The notes under the pieces are model-generated. The model was not told the DNA's origin. It ran no database searches and saw only the letters and a list, made by a program, of their open reading frames with translations. DNA of 64,000 bases from Zygnema cylindricum (taxonomy: Eukaryota > Streptophyta > Zygnematophyceae > Zygnematales > Zygnemataceae): NCBI GenBank assembly GCA_037447655.1, contig JBBHKE010001188.1:221261-285260 (forward strand). Reading direction: 5' to 3'. Below are positions 46,141-57,591 of this stretch, piece by piece. Position numbers and translations under genes: made by a program. Position 1 is the first letter of the stretch. Every line of letters starts with the position of its first letter.

Positions 46141-47772
46141 TCTATGGTGCGCATCTTCAACAGATTTGGGTTTATTTATTGGGAAGCCATGATGGCAGGG
46201 CTTTGTGTGAAAAACGATACTGTGGTATTGTTAGTGGACAAGTGAAATGTCCATCTCAAGAAATCCCACCATGGTTTAGTGGAGTGAGGTTTTCTACAGT
46301 AACATTTGCCCCAACGGAAGAGGCAGACAATGGGGAAAACATCGTGTTAAAAAAGTGGGAAAGGAAGGAGACACCACTGACTCTTATCCCCACGGCAACC
46401 GGAGCGGCGGCCGTAATGACCTAGGAAAACGATATTCAAACGTGGGAATACACAAACATGGCTGCCAAACAATTCATTAGGAGGCACCTTACTCAAGCTC
46501 TGACAACCTCCAATCTTCAGATTCTCAAGGCCGAGGAGTTGTGGGAGACTTTAGTGGAGATCTATAGAGCTGGTACCATTCATAAGCTCCAACTGGCCAA
46601 ACAAATGTTATGGGATTACATTTAGAAAGGGGAGAAAATGTTAGACTATTGTAATGATCTCTCTTGTTAGTATATAGAGATATAGAGTGCCGGATGGACA
46701 GTTACAATGAAGATGAAAGTCAACTCCTTTATCATGAAGTTGCCTGATGAATATGAGAACAAAGTGTACCAAGTGCAGAAAATGGATGAGAGTTCTTGGA
46801 CGTGGAACACTGTGGTCAAGATGATACTTAAGCAAGAGAACACTATTGAAATTTGGAGAGGAGGGAATAGCGCTCAAGCTCTAGCTGCCAGAACAGACTG
46901 ATGGGGGAAGGATTCGAGGAAGCCGTACAGCAGCTTCAAAGGGGAGAGAGATCAGTCTAGAGGACCGAGGCCCCCAAAGGGTCTTCGTCAATTATGCAAA
47001 AAGGCGGGACACTTCATGGTTAAGTGTTCAAAGTTGTTTGAGCTGAGGCTCCAAGATAACCCTGGAGAGGGTTCTTCCGAGGGGAAGAAAAAGGCACTTG
47101 TGGTCATACAAGTGAAAGGGGAGACCGAGGAGGACGGGTCTTATGAGGAGGACGGGGAGCTCCTTCTTGATGAGAAATTGGAGGAGAACGAGATCCTTTG
47201 GAAACAGAAGTGTGCTCTTGGAGCCGATCGAGAAGCTCCACACAAACGATGGATCATTGATTCAGATGCATCCATGCATATGTGTCGTGAGAAGAACATC
47301 TTTACTAAGCTAAGAGAGATCCATACTATAGAGATAGAGTATGGGGATAGGAGAGTAGTTATTACACATCTAAAGGGGTCGGTAAGTCTTAGTGAAGGGT
47401 AAAACTTCTATACTCACCTTTTTAGATGTACTCTAAATTCCTCAACTGAGCAAAAATCTTATCTCTACTTCTGTATTAGATGATAAGGAATTTGATACCT
47501 TCACTAGAAATGGAGTCTTTACAACTAAGTATGGGGATGAAGTCTACATCGCAGCAGATAAGGGTAGCCGAGGAATGTTTAGGCTTAACTAGAGTAATAA
47601 AAAAAAATAATGCTTACTATGTAGGTGTCCCAAATATGATGATTTAGCATAAGCGGTTGGGGCATGTGCACTTTGATAGGCTAAGGGAAATCAAAAAGCT
47701 GGATGTAGTAGAAGGAATTCAGTGTGGGAATAATTAAATGATGGATGATTGTTGTGGATGTGCCCTAGGTAA
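46131..47772 (+). pseudogene. gag, protease and start of integrase of element B (broken)
   Basis: Pieces in several frames match element A along their length. The Gag zinc knuckle has lost its first Cys (RQLCKKAGHFMVKC). The protease motif reads DSDAS where A has DSGAS, so the catalytic Asp-Ser-Gly is altered. In the integrase zinc domain the second Cys pair is partly kept (CCGCALGK) up to the point where element C is inserted at 47778. Confidence 0.85.
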
Positions 47773-47777
47773 AACTC

Positions 47778-48255
47778 TGTTGAAATTTATGTATTTTCTA
47801 GGTCTGTATTGGAAAAATAAATAGAGTGTTGAAAAGAGGTGACTAATAGTTCGGTACCTCTCTCTAAGAGAGCTTGTAACTATAAAGGTCATCTTTGACC
47901 AGCCATAACTTAATGCTCGGGTGAGCAAATTCAGTGATTCTTTTTGCTACGGACTCAAGGGAGTCCAAGCTACACAAGGGTGTAGTCGGTCAGAGTCTTT
48001 GCGTGCCAGGGTGGCACATATTCAGTGGGAAAGTCTTAGTGGGAAATATTGTCCAAAACACATATTCAAACTTTGCATTCTGTGGTGGAACTGAGCACAC
48101 AGAAGGTCTTCTCTTCACATGGGTGAAGGTGTATTGGGGTTCTAATTTTCAAGGGATCATTCATTTGGGTTTATATCAACTTGGAGTCGGCACTATCGAG
48201 ATTAGCTTCTTTTGGATCTGCGAATTCTGTGGGCAATGGAGCCCATAGAACTTCA
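47778..48255 (+). repeat. 5' LTR of element C, internally deleted
   Basis: It is 478 bases against 1096 in the 3' LTR. The first 75 bases and the last 400 match the 3' LTR. About 618 bases between GACTAATAGTTC and GGTACCTC are missing, with TTC at both edges of the deleted segment. The missing part includes the tRNA-like segment. Confidence 0.9.
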
Positions 48256-48271
48256 GGTTATGGGCCCACCA
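48256..48271 (+). promoter_or_regulatory. Primer binding site of element C
   Basis: GGTTATGGGCCCACCA abuts the LTR end. It is complementary over 16 bases to the anticodon arm of plant initiator tRNA-Met (recalled sequence), not to a tRNA 3' end. Its ATG is in frame with Gag. Confidence 0.75.
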
Positions 48272-49493
48272 TCTAGGGTGCCTATGTTCGATGGAACAGA
48301 CTTCACTTATTGGGAGTTTACGATGGAGGGATTGCTTTTCGAAAAGCACTTATGGGGAATTGTTTCGGGACAACTGAGATGTTCGCCACCTGGCTTTGGA
48401 GGAGGTTACTATGAAGAATCATCTGAGGCTGCCTAGAATTTCAAACGGAGTTCAGATGAATCAAAAGGTGAAGGGAAAAACCCTTCGTGGATGGGGAAAT
48501 AGGGGAGAAGGATAAAGGGACACATATGGTGAGGGGAGCTATGCTCTCCGCCACATCTTCACTTAGAGGAGTTATAAGTAATACTGAAGAAAATGATAGT
48601 AAAATTTGGGAGTATAAAAATACTATAGCAAAACATCTTATACTTAGATATGTGTCTAAGTCCATAGCTATCACTCTTTTAAGTCTTACCAAGTCTTCGG
48701 AAATATGGGAAACACTAAGGCAGAGTGAGACTATTATAAGAGTGAGACTATTCAGAGGCAGCAGTAAGTAAAACAGGAAATATAGGCCTATGTTTATAAA
48801 GGCGCTAACATGATAGAGTTTTGCAATGATATTGCTGCGTTATATGTTGAGCTTGCTAGTGCGGGATATGTAGAATCTGAGGAGAGAAAGATTAATACAC
48901 TACTCATGAAACTCCCAGATGAGTACGAAAACATCATTAATCGTATGCAGGCAATGGGTGGCTCCTCATGGACTTGGAGCTTTACCATGGGGATAATTCT
49001 TGTGAGGGAAAGCACTTTGGAGCTTCGCAGGGGAAGTGAGAGGGTAACTGTATTTACAGCTGGTGGTGATTGGCGGAAGCGTGATGAGAGGATTGGCGGT
49101 GACGAGCGGAAGCGTGATGAGAGGAAGAAAGACGAAGGTAAACCTTATCGCAACTTTGGTGGAAAGAGAGGGAGAGAAAAAGAAAGGGGAGCTTTGAAAA
49201 AGGGTGTTTGCTTCTTTTGTAGAGAACCGGGTCACTATATGGAGGAGTGTGCTTGTTTGGAAGAACTTAGAAGTTGGAATGTGAAAGAGGAGGAAGAAAG
49301 GGAAGAGCAGAAAGAGGATAAAGAAATCTTAGAGCTTCTCCACATTGGTAGAATGGAGAAGAGAGAAAAGTACACAGAAATTCCACGAAAGCAACAGTGT
49401 GCTTTTGGAGGTATAAGGGAAGTAAAGGGAAGGGAGGTACTTAAAGGAGTTAGACATGATGTGATGTCAAGGATTATAGAAAGTCAGATCTAG
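48260..49493 (+). pseudogene. gag of element C, frameshifted
   Basis: The frame starts at the ATG within the primer site (MGPPSRVP), stops at 48436, continues in a second frame (48487-48768) and ends in a third, intact for 227 residues from 48810. That last part has the conserved KLPDEYENIINR region and an intact zinc knuckle, CX2CX4HX4C (CFFCREPGHYMEEC). Similarity to element A ends at QCAFGG, just before where the protease active site should be. The tail after that is charged and unrelated. Confidence 0.85.
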
Positions 49494-51562
49494 AATCCAT
49501 AATTGAAAAAGGGAAAAATAAAAATAATGAGGATAATTTAATAGATATTTTGGAAACAGAAAACAGGTCGGAAAGGGAGACTTCAACGGCTTTCGAGGAA
49601 AGGGGAGAAGTAAATATAGAGGGAGTTTTAAAAGATAGGGGAGAAGAGGAATATTTAATGAAAGGTTTAGGGGAGGAGAAATATTTATTCGGAATAAAAA
49701 TAGAAAGTGATAGCGGAAAGAATTCCATGGGAGAGAGTGAGGAAAGTTTAGAAAATGGGGTGAGTATCATCGATAAAAATATGAGTACGGAAGACGTAGA
49801 TCTTATAAGGAACTTGTTGTTCTTTGGTCTTAAATAGACCGCAGAAGCGACCCAAACTATCATGCAAGAAGCTAAGCAAAAATAGGTCGACGAACAATCA
49901 TATGAAATGCATCCTCCATATGCGTACACAGACGCAACAAACAACATTTAGGGTTTCATGGAATAATCAACATAAATAAACCCTATGACATCATCTAAGG
50001 TTTGATGGAATAATCGACATAAACAAACCCTAGGACAAATGCATTAACAATGCAAAACATATATAAAATAACATAAATAAATAATAAAAACAAATGCATC
50101 ACACATAAACAAGAGTATAATCAAAGTATAATCAAATAATCATTATATCATTCAAAGTGCATGACCTAATCGACAACCCTAAAATACTACATCTTCGGTC
50201 CCCACTTTACTAACCAGCATTGATGATTAATTCCTAACAAAGCTCATTCCTATATATACACTTGTGAGCTGTCAACGAATCACTAAGTGTCAAAATAACC
50301 AACATAAATTACGTAACTGTCACTAAATCAAACTAATCGTAAGCGTACACCTGAGAGTCAAGCAATCGTAAGCGTACACTTGTCTACAAGTACGACATCG
50401 TACACACACAAAATAAATTGTCGAAAACCCTAATTGATCACTTAAACATAAACATGATAATCAACTCTAATTTATTAATACATATACGACAAGAAAATGT
50501 TTCTTCAAATATTTACACCGACGCATCCACAAATCCGCGTCATAAGTGACAACTTGCTTAGTCACTTGTCGATAAGTCCACGTAGTGAACCGACATCGCA
50601 TATGTACGGTCCACCTAATAATACGTCATTAAAGATAATGAGATCCCTTGAAAATACCGGCAGACGCCGTTCGCCCTCCACGTGTACCATGACCAATTTG
50701 CCGAAATCAATTCGTACGATCCAAATCCTGTCCGTACCGAAATCACGTACTTCGTCATAAATGCGCCTTGTCGCATTTAAGGTACACGTATTTTGTCGTA
50801 AATCTCACGTGCCAAATTAAAAGTACACCTGTCAAATACGACGCTCCGTACCGGCGGCGTCACATTTAATAAATGCGGTCTGTCGCATTATGTTTCGTAT
50901 GGCCGGCGTATTTTTCAAATCCTTCGAATATTTCAAATCGAATCGCGAAGTGATCCGCCGTCCATTTCTATTTCGCATTCCATAATTTTTCGTACGCTTC
51001 TTCGCGTCACTCAATTTGTACTTTACGTCACTTTAAATTCATTTTGCTTCTACCCCAAACCTGAAAATCCATTCGTACCACCACATTACTTTCAGTATTT
51101 ACGTACGCACGCAAACACGCGCACGCACGTACGAAACTGAATCTTCAAAAACAACAGAACTTAGTGGGGACACTTGGTTTTTGGGAAAATTTGGGGGGTA
51201 ATGGGTTTGACATCACTAATGGGAGTGATGGAATTTATGAAGGTGTGCCTGTAAGAGGGTTAGCATTTGAGTGTGTGTTGCAGATTGGAGATGGGGCTGG
51301 CTCTTTGAATTGCAAGAGGGAAATTGGATTAGTGTGGATGGAAAAGAAATGAGGTGGATAAAGTATTTTCTCGGATTTTTGAAAAATGGCATTCAAAATA
51401 AAATGTGTGATGTAATTATTATTTTGGTTCATCTAATACACTTCTTTAAATACAAGGGTATTCACTCAGAGTTTTATAAGGAGAAAAGAAAGAAGAAAAA
51501 GAAAAAGAGAAAAAAAAAGTTTGTGTTTAGTGGGAGTTGAAAAGAAAGTAGACTAGAAAATA
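49494..51562 (+). other. Non-copia interior of element C
   Basis: A Glu/Ser-rich frame at 49550-49837 (95 residues, no known domain) may be a remnant of the extended Gag tail. The rest is non-coding. It includes a doubled block around 49950-50037 (GGAATAATCAACATAAA-like) and a GTAC-rich stretch at 50490-51150. It may be captured host DNA; the source is not identifiable here. Confidence 0.5.
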
Positions 51563-51570
51563 AGGGGAGT

Positions 51571-52666
51571 GTTAAAATTTATGTATTTTCTAGGTCTGTA
51601 TTGGAAAAATAAATAGAGTGTTGAAAAGAGGTGACTAATAGTTCACTTCTATATTTTAGTTTGAATGTAAAGAGAGAGAAAGAGAGGACCAAAGGCACGC
51701 CATGGTTGCCGCATCATTTAGAAGGAGGCAGAATGAATTAGAAAGTATTTTACTAGTTTTAGCATAATGGTGCCACTAGCCAGATTTGAACCGGGGTCTG
51801 CAAGTTAATTAACATACTGATGTCTTATCCATTATGTTAATAAAGAAACGATACACGGTGAACGTTTCACGCATATTTACCTATTAATTCAAAGGACTAA
51901 TTTGCAGCAGATTAACGAAAACGCGCATTAATCAATTCATGCATGGAAGCGAATCGAAACCCTATAAATATAACTGATCGGACGGCCACCATTACAGCCG
52001 CCACCCGCAATAAGCTTTCGGCGGCCTTTGGGGATAGCGTCACGCGGTGCCACGTGGCGCCACATTATTTGACACCGGAGAAGATAGGAGGAGGAACCAT
52101 GGCTCAAGATTTGGCACATGTCACCTTGTAGACCATGTCGTACAATGGCCGTACAATAAGTACATCGCCCATCGTACCTTCTTGTACTATATAGTATTCC
52201 TATTGGAATACGGTTTAGTAATATGTAGTCATGAGTAGGCAGACTAAGACTTAGTGATATTTCGGTACCTCTCTCTAAGAGAGCTTGTAACTATAAAGGT
52301 CATCTTTGACCAGCCATAACTTAATGCTCGGGTGAGCAAATTCAATGATTCTTTTTGCTGCGGACTCAGAGGAGTCCAAGCTACACATGGGTGTAGTCGG
52401 TCAGAGTCTTTGCGTTCCAGGGTGGCACATATTCAGTGGGAAAGTCTTAGTGGGAAATATTGTCCAAAACACATATTCAAACTTTGCATTCTGTGGTGGA
52501 AATGAGCACACAGAAGGTCTTCTCTTCACATGGGTGAAGGTGTATTGGGGTTATAATTTTCAAGGGATCATTCATTTGGGTTTATATCAACTTGGAGTCG
52601 GCACTATCTAGATTAGCTTCTTTTGGATCTGCGAATTCTGTAGGCAATGGAGCCCATAGAATTTCA
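51571..52666 (+). repeat. 3' LTR of element C, full length
   Basis: It starts TGTTAAAATTTATG and ends ATTTCA, 1096 bases. It holds a tRNA-like segment at 51769-51842 (minus). Confidence 0.9.
51769..51842 (-). other. tRNA-like segment in LTR of C
   Basis: On the minus strand it reads TAATGGATAAGACATC, as in plant tRNA-Arg type D arms, then CCCCGGTTCAAATCTGGC as T arm (four of five pairs), and ends GGCACCA. The 5' acceptor strand does not pair well. This is the clearest of the LTR tRNA-like segments. Confidence 0.65.
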
Positions 52667-52671
52667 AACTC

Positions 52672-55292
52672 ACAGACTCGCTTTTCCCAAAACTCCCACA
52701 TATGGAGGAGAGAAAGTAATAGATCTGATAGGGACCGGTAAAAATACCTTCGGTCGGAGGGAAAGGGTGTATGTTGACAATTACAGATAACTCGTCTAGA
52801 TACTCTAGAGTCTACTTCCTAAAAACAAAGTATATAACACCAACTTACTTTAAAGAATATAAAGCCTCGAGTGAGAAGTTACAAGAAAACCCCATTAAGA
52901 GAAAAAAAAATGATAATGGGGTGGAATATACCTCAACCAGTTTGAACAATATTTGAGGGATGAGGGAGTTCGGCATTAGAAAATTGTATCGAAAAATCCA
53001 GAACAGAATTGGGTAGCTAAGAGGTTGAACCGAATTGTAGGAGATACTATACGTAGTATTTTAGCCGATAAGAAGATAGGTAAATGGTTTTGGGCAAAAG
53101 TTATAAACTTTGCTAACTACGTTAATAATAGAGTCTTTACTACTGCCGTGAAAATAATGACACCTTATGAGAAATGGGTTGGAAGGAAACCTGATATTTC
53201 TCATATGAAAGTATTTAGTAGTCAAGTTTACAGTCTTGACTCGGATAAGAAAAATGAGGAAACTAGATCCTAAGGGGAAACAAGGATATTTTATAGGATA
53301 TGATGAGGATGTCAAGGGATATAGAGTCTATGGCTTAGCTAAACAAGATATTGTTCTGGTAAAGCACCTAGTTGTCATAGATGAAGAAAAGTCAATTGAT
53401 CCTTTCAAATACACAAAGAAGATAAAATTTAGTTATGAGTCCGAGAGTGAGGAGGACTCGTATCTTCCCGCAAGGGACATGAGTGAAAAGGTGATTGCAG
53501 ATTCACGATAGATCCTAGATGGGGGAGATATACCGGAATCTCCCCATATATCTATACACTCTGAGGAGGAAGAGGAGGAAAACCCACAACCGGCTTCCAT
53601 GAATAGGAGAGTCAATAAGACAGTGAGGAGGAACACGAGACTTCTCTCCATTCCAACTTCAAACTTTGAGGGAGGACGAAGAAGCAGCAAAATGCTACAT
53701 GAAAAACAGGCCACTCACAAGGAAACTAAGCTATCTCACCCTGATGAGCATCAGTCATAGTCGGAGGCAATGGACAGTCCAGAGAAAGATAGATGTATTA
53801 GAGCCATAAATGATGAGATGGCCTCCATTATGGAAGCAAATACTTGGGAGTTGGTGGACTGTCCTCCCGACAAAAAATTGATTGGGTGCCTTTAAAATGA
53901 AACTGAATGTAGATAATACCATTGAGAGATATAAGGCTCAGTTGGTAGCAAAAATGTTCACCCAAAAAGAGGGGATAGATTATAAAGAGACTTTTGCTCC
54001 AGTGGTTTGATTCCCATCAATAAGGATTCTCCTCAATGTAGCAGCAGTGGAAGACATGGAATTACACCAGATGGATATTATGACCGCGTGCCTCAATGGA
54101 GAGCTAGAGGAAAAAATCTTTCTACGGCAACTAGAGGGGTTTGTTGAGGAAGGAGGGGAGAGCAAAGTGTGCAGACTCATAAAGTCCTTATATGGACTGA
54201 AGCGGGCTCCCAGACAATGAGATAAGAAACTAAATGAGTTTCTCACCGGTTTGGGATATATCCGGATCAGTTCTGACCATTCTATTTATATGTTTGAGGA
54301 TGAGAATGGTGTTATTTTCATTGCAATTTATGTGGATGATTTGTTGGTGTTAAAAAAGTCTATGGAAAAGATCAATAAGGTAAAGAAAAATCTTAAAAGC
54401 AGATTTGACATGAAGGATTTAGGGGAGGCAATATACATTTTGGGAATTCATATGGAAAGAGATAGGGGGAAAAGGATTCACAAACTTACTTAGAAAGAAG
54501 CTATAGGAAATATGCTTGAGGAATTCCAGATGGAAAAAGGAAAACAATTGTACCACTCCTCATGGACTTCAAGGAAATAAGTGATGGGAGTGTAGAAAGA
54601 GGAGTGATAATCTTAGATGATCAGATGAGTCTACAAAAAAGACAGTTTATGAACTCTATTCCTTACAGGCAAGTTGTAGGAAGCTTAATCTTCATTATGA
54701 ACAGTACTAGACCGGATATAGCAGTAGCTGTTGGAGTACTCAGTAGGAGTCTTAATGATTCTAGAAAGAAAGACTCGGAGGCAGCCAAGAGAGTCATAAG
54801 ATATCTTGTGGGAACTAAGGATTTATGGTTGCATTTGGGAGGGGAGCACACTAACATCACTACTTGGAGTGATGCCAGTTATAGGGATGCACCTATGAGA
54901 AGATGCACTTCTGGGTATGTGTTGTATGTGGGGGAAGTGCTTGCTGTTGGAGTAGCAAGCAACAAAAAGTGGTTGCTTAGTCCACTATGGAGGCTGAGTA
55001 CAAGGCCTCTTGTTCCGCTATGAAATAGTTGATGTGGGACAAGTCTTTTTTTTAATAACAGGGGTATACGAAGGAGGGAGTGCATGTAATTTTTTTTGAT
55101 AATCAGGCCGCCATTGCAATTGCAGCCAATCGAAACATCAATTTAAGGTTAAACATATAGACATAAGATTAAGTTTTGTAAGGGAAAAGGTTAAAAACAA
55201 AATTGTGAATCTTATGTATAGGGGTGATGGGGGAATAGTGGTTGATATGACGACAAAACTTGTGCCCTCTCCCAAGTTAAAATATTGTAGAG
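52672..55292 (+). pseudogene. Rest of integrase, reverse transcriptase and RNase H of element B (broken)
   Basis: It continues from the integrase zinc domain interrupted at 47777. The integrase core part near 52980-53270 matches A (TPYEKWVGRKPDISHMK). The reverse transcriptase catalytic motif is readable (IYVDDLLV at about 54327-54350). RNase H and its C-terminal part lie at 54560-55290. There are several stops and frame changes, for example at 52957 and 53511, and between 54000 and 54250. Confidence 0.85.
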
Positions 55293-55482
55293 AAAATTGT
55301 GGATTAAAAGTGAAATTGAAATTTGAAAAAGCCTTGGCAGCTAGCCTCCACCTCCTCCCACTAGTCCTCATAATTGTTGTAGTCACTGAAAGAAAGTGAG
55401 AGAGGTGGAGCCATGGCTGCCTCAGCTCCATAGGCACGACTAAAGAGTGACATAAGTCACACTTTAATTATAAAATAGAGTT

Positions 55483-55570
55483 CGACAAGACTCGAACCTC
55501 CGACCGGCAGAGCGAGGGGTAGCCGTCAGCTCTAACCGATTTGTCGTATGAGTTCGTTAGACTACATAGG
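55483..55570 (-). other. tRNA-like segment in 3' LTR of B
   Basis: This is the counterpart of 45363-45444, with A-box-like CGGTTAGAG and B-box-like GGTTCGAGTC on the minus strand. Confidence 0.5.
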
Positions 55571-55960
55571 GTTTGAATGCTATTTAAACATTACTTAGGG
55601 ACATTAAACCGATTAACAAAATAAAAGATAAATAACATATAGAATAGTTGGAATATGGTGCGAACAAAAACCCGCACAAAATAAATGTACCGGACATTTG
55701 TTTTAACGGCTAGAATTAAAAGTCGGTTCGGATCCGACGGCACACATCATCACCGAGATCCTAGGATGGCGGCTTTGGCGGTTTTTTGGCGTGACAAGAC
55801 CTAACGCCACGTGGCAAAATCACATTGGGAAGCGTGAATCCAGGAGAGCATGAGGACAAGTCCGAGAGAGACAGACTTCCACTCCATGGCCTTGTCGTAC
55901 ACAGACCGTACTGAAAGAACATCGACCATCGTACCTTTGTGTACTGTACGGTCTTGGATT

Positions 55961-56494
55961 GGTTCGTACTTCAGTAGATAGGGGTTATGAGAGGGGTTTA
56001 GGACTAAGAGGATAGAGGATGTAGCCGCCTCTTGTAGAAATTAAAGGTTCTTTTAGTATTTTTTAGGTTTTGTAAAAGATAAAATGCAGGAAAGAAGCAG
56101 AGGTAGTCTGCCTCTAACTCCTCTCTCCAACTCCCACACTTGTCGCAGTCATTGGAAGTTGGAGAGGGAGCTAGAGCCATGGTTGCCTATGTTATCCAAA
56201 GGGAGAAAAACAGTAGATTGGAAAATTGGTTCGTACATTAGTAGATAGGGGTTGTGAGAGGAGTTTAGGACTTAGAGGATTGAGGATGTAGCCGCCTTTT
56301 GTAGAAATTAAAGGTTGTTTTAGTATTTTCTAGGTTTTGTAAAAGATAAAATGCAGAAAATAAGCAGAGGCAATCTGCCTCTAACTCCTCTCTCTAGCTC
56401 CCACAGTTGTCGCAGTTATTGAAAGTTGGAGAGGGGGCTAGAGCCAAAGTTGCCTATGCTATCCAGAGGGAGATAGACAGTAGATTGGAAGATT
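55961..56494. repeat. 267-bp tandem duplication across an LTR junction
   Basis: The unit from GGTTCGTAC (55961) is repeated from 56228. It includes the end of the B LTR part and the first 190 bases of the inserted solo LTR, so TGTAGAAATTAAAGG occurs at both 56033 and 56300. The duplication must be later than the insertion. Confidence 0.85.
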
Positions 56495-57338
56495 TACCAA
56501 AATTGTACTTGACCGACCCAATAGTTGAACCTAGTACCTGTCGTCCGTCAAAGTCATCGGTGGCCTATAGCTTTTTCCAATTAGTCTAAGACCAAGGTTA
56601 CGTGACATAGGGTTTGATAACTATATAAATATTTACACGTAGACTATTTCATTTAACGAGATATTATGACATAAATACATTTTGTGTTGTATGGGGTACG
56701 GAACATCTCGAAATGGATATCGCGTACTTTGTTTCGAAAGCAAAACAAATTTCGCGCAAGTATTTATGACGGCTACGATGGAATCCTTGATTTAATCGGA
56801 CGGCCGCGAAAAATGCCTGGATCGCGGAATAGGATTTTTTGCGGTTTGCGGTCAACGCCACATCAATTGACACGTGGCACAATCACATTGGATCACAACA
56901 TCTCAAGGGATTACAGGAACGAGTCCAAAAATTACATGTGTCAACTTGTTGGCCATGTCGTACAGTGGGCGTACAGAAAGTATACCGACACCAGTACCTT
57001 TCTGTATGACACAGTATTATAATTGGTGTCGTACTTCTATAGATAGAGTTTTAGAGAGAGATAGGACTTATAAAATTTTGGTAGATAGGACCCTCTCTCC
57101 CAGAGAGCTTATGTACAAAAGGTCAACTTTGACCCTCCATAACTTACTTCTCATGGGAGCAATTCATATATTATTTTTGCCATCGACTCAGGGGAATCTT
57201 GCCTTCACAGGGGTGAAAGTGCTCAGAGTTTTTGTCTACCAAGGTGGCAATTATTCTTGCTGAAACACAAAGGGGTCGGGGTTATCCTACAGGCTTCGTG
57301 TGAGCTGCCTACTCTAAGGACCTATGGGGGTCTCAGAG
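56033..57338 (+). mobile_element. Solo LTR of the A family inside 3' LTR of B
   Basis: It starts TGTAGAAATT and ends CTCAGAGTTGCA, like the LTR of element A (TGTAGAAACT to CTCAGAGTTTCA). The flanks are CCTCT and TCTCT, a 5-base duplication with one mismatch. Minus the later 267-base tandem copy it is about 1039 bases, as in A (1049). No internal region follows, so it is a recombined solo LTR. A tRNA-like segment lies at about 56520-56600 (minus). Confidence 0.8.
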
Positions 57339-57591
57339 TTGCATCTCTCTCCTAATAACCTTGTATAAATATTGGCATGTTTGCCACTTCATAACTTATT
57401 GTCTGGTTTGGCGTTTTCAGTGATTCTTTTTGTTGTGGACTCAGAGGAGTCTAGACTGCACAAGGGTGCAATCACATTAACAGTTTGTCTGCTTGGGTAG
57501 CACTCGTCCTAGTTGAAAGGGGGTTAGTCAAAAACTACCTAGATGCTTCCTAAATTGTGTAGTCCAATGGGGGACACAAAATTGCAACTAG

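Larger units (their letters stand above)
47778..52666 (+). mobile_element. Non-autonomous copia element C, gag only, nested in B
   Basis: It is flanked by the 5-base duplication AACTC (47773-47777 and 52667-52671); outside the element the integrase frame of B resumes. It has LTRs, a primer site at 48256, a Gag region to about 49430 and a purine tract AAGGGGAG just before the 3' LTR. Protease, integrase, reverse transcriptase and RNase H are absent and replaced by about 2 kb without copia similarity. The LTRs are nearly identical where both exist, so it is younger than B. The layout resembles TR-GAG type elements, which would need enzymes from a full relative. Confidence 0.85.
45149..57586 (+). 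mobile_element. Ty1/copia element B, decayed, with two nested insertions
   Basis: It is bounded by the 5-base target duplication ACTAG (45144-45148 and 57587-57591). The order is 5' LTR, primer site, gag, protease, first part of integrase, [element C], rest of integrase, reverse transcriptase, RNase H, 3' LTR [with solo LTR A inside]. All coding parts are broken by stops and frameshifts. Without the insertions the element would be about 6.2 kb, a normal copia size. The two LTRs differ at many positions, which makes it the oldest of the three. Confidence 0.9.
55293..57586 (+). repeat. 3' LTR of element B, split by a solo LTR
   Basis: The start is approximate, because the first 25-30 bases of the 5' LTR have no clear match here. 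The end is ATTGCA, followed by ACTAG. Without the inserted LTR (56033-57338) it is about 988 bases, matching the 976 of the 5' LTR. A tRNA-like segment lies at 55483-55570 (minus). Confidence 0.8.

Noticed and set aside
49550-49837. 95-residue Glu/Ser-rich frame as a separate gene
   Set aside because: It lies inside element C directly after Gag, without its own signals, and is better seen as remnant or chance sequence.
51769-51842. Functional tRNA gene
   Set aside because: The T arm and D arm look right, but the acceptor stem does not pair, and it sits in an LTR at the same place as other degenerate tRNA-like segments.
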